From contig OZ026525.1 of assembly GCA_964019695.1 (NCBI GenBank), positions 71,726,260 through 71,790,259 on the forward strand: 64,000 nucleotides of DNA. The letters run 5' to 3'. The stretch is from Loripinus fragilis. Its lineage: Eukaryota > Mollusca > Bivalvia > Lucinida > Lucinidae. Positions 60,642-64,000 of this stretch are shown piece by piece. Position 1 is the stretch's first letter. Each line of letters opens with the position of its first letter. Under the pieces are notes generated by a model. That model worked only from the letters and a program-made list of their open reading frames with translations. It ran no database searches and was not told the origin of the DNA. The translations under genes were made by a program, and so were the position numbers.

Positions 60642-62389
60642 AATGCACAGAGCACGTTAAATTGTGATACAGTACTGTCGTGCCAACCAAAAGTGACAGT
60701 GATGTAATATTTGTTTACCATTGTTAAGTAAAACATTAAATTGTACTCTCCTCTTAAACCTATAATGCGAATCACTTGTGTATTAATCCTATCCTACGGA
60801 TAGCATTAGCATTAACTTAATTAACTTAGCATAATTGTATGTTCCTGGCTAAGCTTTTTGAAACAAGTTAGCTCTCTGATGGTTGGAGCGTTTAGCTGCT
60901 TTAGCGTGTTAACTACGTTACCCTACATTTTGTAAACAAAATAAATGTAATCAAGGTTGTTAAGGTAATACATAAATTATTTCAATTGGACAAACATTCA
61001 TGTAATATACAAGAACATTCATTCCTTACATTATTTATGTTTATAAACGTTATATGGGCCCATTGTAATGTCATTTACGTTACATTTTAAGCTTCTCCTT
61101 TTAAAATCACTTAAATTTTGCTAAATAATTTTATTTGATTAGCTTCCCAGTTAACTTTCAGGTTTTAAAAACATCTTCCAAAAATACAAGTAATGGACCA
61201 TTATATAGCTGCAAACAGTTTGTTTTTATCACAAATACTTTAAGAGTTATAAACTGTTAAATATGATGACCTTAAGCACAAAGTTCATTCTTTAATTCAG
61301 TATGAAATTTAATTTGAAAACCGTTAAACACCATATATGGGCATTCTGTAGATAAGCAAGAGTTAAAAGCCATGCTTAACTTCGTTTCTGGTGTAAAATA
61401 TTAGTTTTGTTTTTTGTTTGTACGGCATCATGTAGTGTATATTATAACTTTCAAGACTGCAAACACAATGCTATATTCCATATATTATGTGTCATGGAAT
61501 ATTTTATTTCATCTCAAAGCTGACTGTGCTTGTCTTATAGATATCAAGATAGCAGTCTGTCTAAAAAAGGGATTTATCAGTTTATATTAAGTTCCTACTC
61601 ACTATCCATGCACATTAACATTTGCAAAATAGTATATATTTGAACTTTTTGCATCTACAAAGAAATGATTTGCACCAAAATTATAGATTTTAAAATTCAT
61701 AAACAAAGGAAAAAATAACACTCAAGTAAAAGCACTTAGAAGGATACATTTCAATTTTCTGTAAAACTTGTTAAAATAACATTATATTACTGTACAAAAT
61801 ATATTATATTGTAATATTTTAATCCAAATGTTAACAAATACGATATATAATTGAACCAGAAAAGCTAATATATCATGTTAAGTTTAGAGTTTTGCAATAT
61901 TTTTCTGAAGAATCTAAGTTTAATTGAGCTACTTATATTCAGTTATTTAAAGTGTCTGAAAATAGTTATTGTTTAAAGTGACTGTCCCAAAATCAATTTG
62001 TATCCTGACTTTTAGCTGTGTATGCATATGGTGACGCATTACAGAAGCTTTGAAATTAAGTTCAGTTAATACACAGCATAGCTTTCGTTGTGCAATCGAC
62101 AAAACTGTCCATCACATTAAGTAGGTATCTGCACCCTTACTTACTTTGGATCACATGCTCAACCAATAATATCTAAAGAACTGCTTTATTGATGAGAAAA
62201 AAATGCTTGAAATAGAGACAGTTTGTTATAGTGGTGAGTTTTACTTTAAGGCTACATTAGATATGGTCATATACAAGGAAATAGGTCTGCTGTTACTACG
62301 ATACCAATTTAAATAAAGACTTTTCAGCTAAAATTATGTCTGGCCAAATTTTAACAGGTGACATTCAAGTTATTGTAAAGTAGATTTTA
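60642..62389. other. A+T-rich intronic stretch, nothing recognised
   Basis: No exon, RNA gene or listed repeat family was seen on either strand. Confidence 0.5.
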
Positions 62390-64000
62390 CAATGTTTTTT
62401 AGAATGATGGATAGAAATGTGAAATTTAAAAATGCAGTCAAGAAATTAGATCTGATTTAGTTTTAGCAATAAATGTTTATATATCTGATGTGAATTTCCA
62501 CTAAACAGAACGTTGGCAAAATATTACAAGGCCTCGCAAACATGATAAATATAATAATTAATAACAATGTTTATCATGTATATGAGTACTTAAGATAAGA
62601 ATGAGTTGTAAACTTGCCAGGACACAGATTCAAAAGGAGCATACACAATGCTAACTGTTCAGCATTAAGATGGCACTTTTCTCAGTATCAACAATGTCAC
62701 CAATGATAGTCGCACATACAAAGTTTTAAAAATGTGCAAGAACTTATGTGTATCTAATTTGCCATGTATACTTTTATTCAAGTATCTCTTAGAGAAATCA
62801 TTGCATTTAAATGTACTGGATATCATTATAAATCTCAGAGGTTGATTTGGCAATGCATCATTGTCAATTGTGTAAACTGTATGTTATATTTTACGAAACG
62901 TTGAATGCTATATTTCATATAATGTTCTTTGACAGTAGTGCAAGTATAAATCACGTTGCTTTTAGATGAACAATATTTTAGACTCTTTTACTGTAATTCA
63001 TAAAAAAATATTTGGACTAGCAAATGCATTGTTTAATCACTGATGATGATGCAGAGGGGCTAGTGTTTAAAATTTGGTCTTCAACCTACATGCTACTTTG
63101 TGGATACGAGCAGCGAAGGCTCTGGCAAGTCTACCTGCTCATATGCACAAGCTCACCTTAGCCTTCATTGCTCAACACTGGGACAAGTACCATAATCAAA
63201 TGGGCTTATTCGTTTGATCTGTTATTTCGTTACTAGTAAATCTATTTTGTTTCATTTGAACTATGCAAAGAATTATTAGACTGCAATTTAGTATCAATGA
63301 TAATGTTCACATTTGACATGCTAAATATCAATTTGATATTATCTGCAACAAAATTCCAATGTAAGACCACAATGGGTCTAATTGATAGAATAATGAATTT
63401 ATTAAAAGCAGTAATTTATTGTGAGTCAGCTATTTTAGCAATGACAACAATATGCATGTAATACTAACAATGCCTGGGGGGCTTTTCTAAGTGATAAACA
63501 TATCTCTTTCAAATGTATGACTAAAATGATCCATTAGAACAAATGTTGTTCTGTTTGATTGCTTCACAATAGTTTAGAACCAGACAGAACAGATGATAAA
63601 TTATGTCCTTAAAATTCTCTTGTTATGCATTTTACCATCTTAAATGGTAGTCTTTTATCACCAAGCTGGACAGAGTTCTGATATAAAGCAGTTATAACCA
63701 TAGGGATATGCTTGGCGTGTGTCATATCTTTAGGGCAAAAATCGTTAAGTTTTTTAATCATGTCAGTTTATTTATTCAAAAGACAAGGATAAAGGACTGT
63801 TTTAAATTCTCAATTTTGATTTTGACATATGCTTGAATTGACCTACACTTACAAATTCTGAATAAGTTTTTATTCCTGAATAGTATCAGCATAGTAGTTG
63901 TAATTAATAGCCGGCTTAAACAATATGTGATAAAACTTACTAAGCTAGTCCATGCTGAGTATCATTGTGTTATCTAAAATATGATACAATATAATACAAT
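62390..64000. repeat. segmental duplication block A, copy 3 (partial, runs off window)
   Basis: This aligns with 29100-30330. Anchors are TGATGT.AATTTCCA (62488 and 29223), a TTCATTGCT.ACACTG stretch (63163 and 29687), ATCAAATGG (63197 and 29718), TTTGAA.TATGCAA (63253 and 29779), TTAGAACAAATG (63534 and 30011) and CTCTTGTTA (63617 and 30101). In copies 1 and 2 an A-subtype TSP1 exon follows about 1.2-1.4 kb further right. Confidence 0.75.

Overview
This is intron-rich, A+T-rich, repeat-dense animal genomic DNA, most likely from a bivalve mollusc. The grounds are TSP1 and ShKT exons separated by long introns, intronic arrays with units of roughly 160 bp, short terminal-inverted-repeat elements, and a reverse-transcriptase family of a kind I associate with mollusc genomes. 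The species assignment is inference. No bacterial-type gene, operon, CRISPR array or rRNA gene was seen.

One protein-coding locus is supported, on the minus strand, running through the whole window and probably past both edges. It has ten recognised exons: eight thrombospondin type-1 repeats (TSP1) and two ShKT (six-cysteine) domains. In transcription order they are E1 ShKT 59914-60048, E2 TSP1 55327-55497, E3 TSP1 51118-51300, E4 ShKT 42332-42469, E5 TSP1 39388-39558, E6 TSP1 31084-31254, E7 TSP1 27707-27877, E8 TSP1 15673-15843, E9 TSP1 5096-5266 and E10 TSP1 3459-3629. Every exon encodes one whole domain, starts and ends in phase 1, and ends in G before a GT donor, so any exon can be lost or repeated without a frameshift. 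Together they give 1653 nt (551 codons), about 2.6% of the window. The product should be a secreted or membrane-anchored modular extracellular protein. No start codon, signal peptide, membrane segment or stop codon is visible.

The locus has grown by segmental duplication. Exons E7 and E5, and E8 and E6, are paralogous pairs whose introns also align: 12.5-16.9 kb matches 29.1-32.4 kb, and 25.4-28.7 kb matches 35.3-40.5 kb. A third partial copy of the first block begins at 62.4 kb and runs off the right edge, which predicts another TSP1 exon just outside. TSP1 exons alternate between two subtypes (A and B), with ShKT exons interspersed.

The introns are filled with mobile DNA: copies of one reverse-transcriptase retroelement (many only its 3' region); two dead mariner elements; a tRNA-derived SINE with perfect 13-bp target duplications; seven copies of a ~340-bp MITE; several other MITEs and foldbacks; four unrelated tandem-array families with units of about 150-165 bp; a (GATA)n microsatellite touching an exon's splice donor; and two 1073-bp TTAA-flanked elements in opposite orientation that form a ~2.8-kb inverted repeat. 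Coordinates of repeats are by eye and approximate unless their ends are described.
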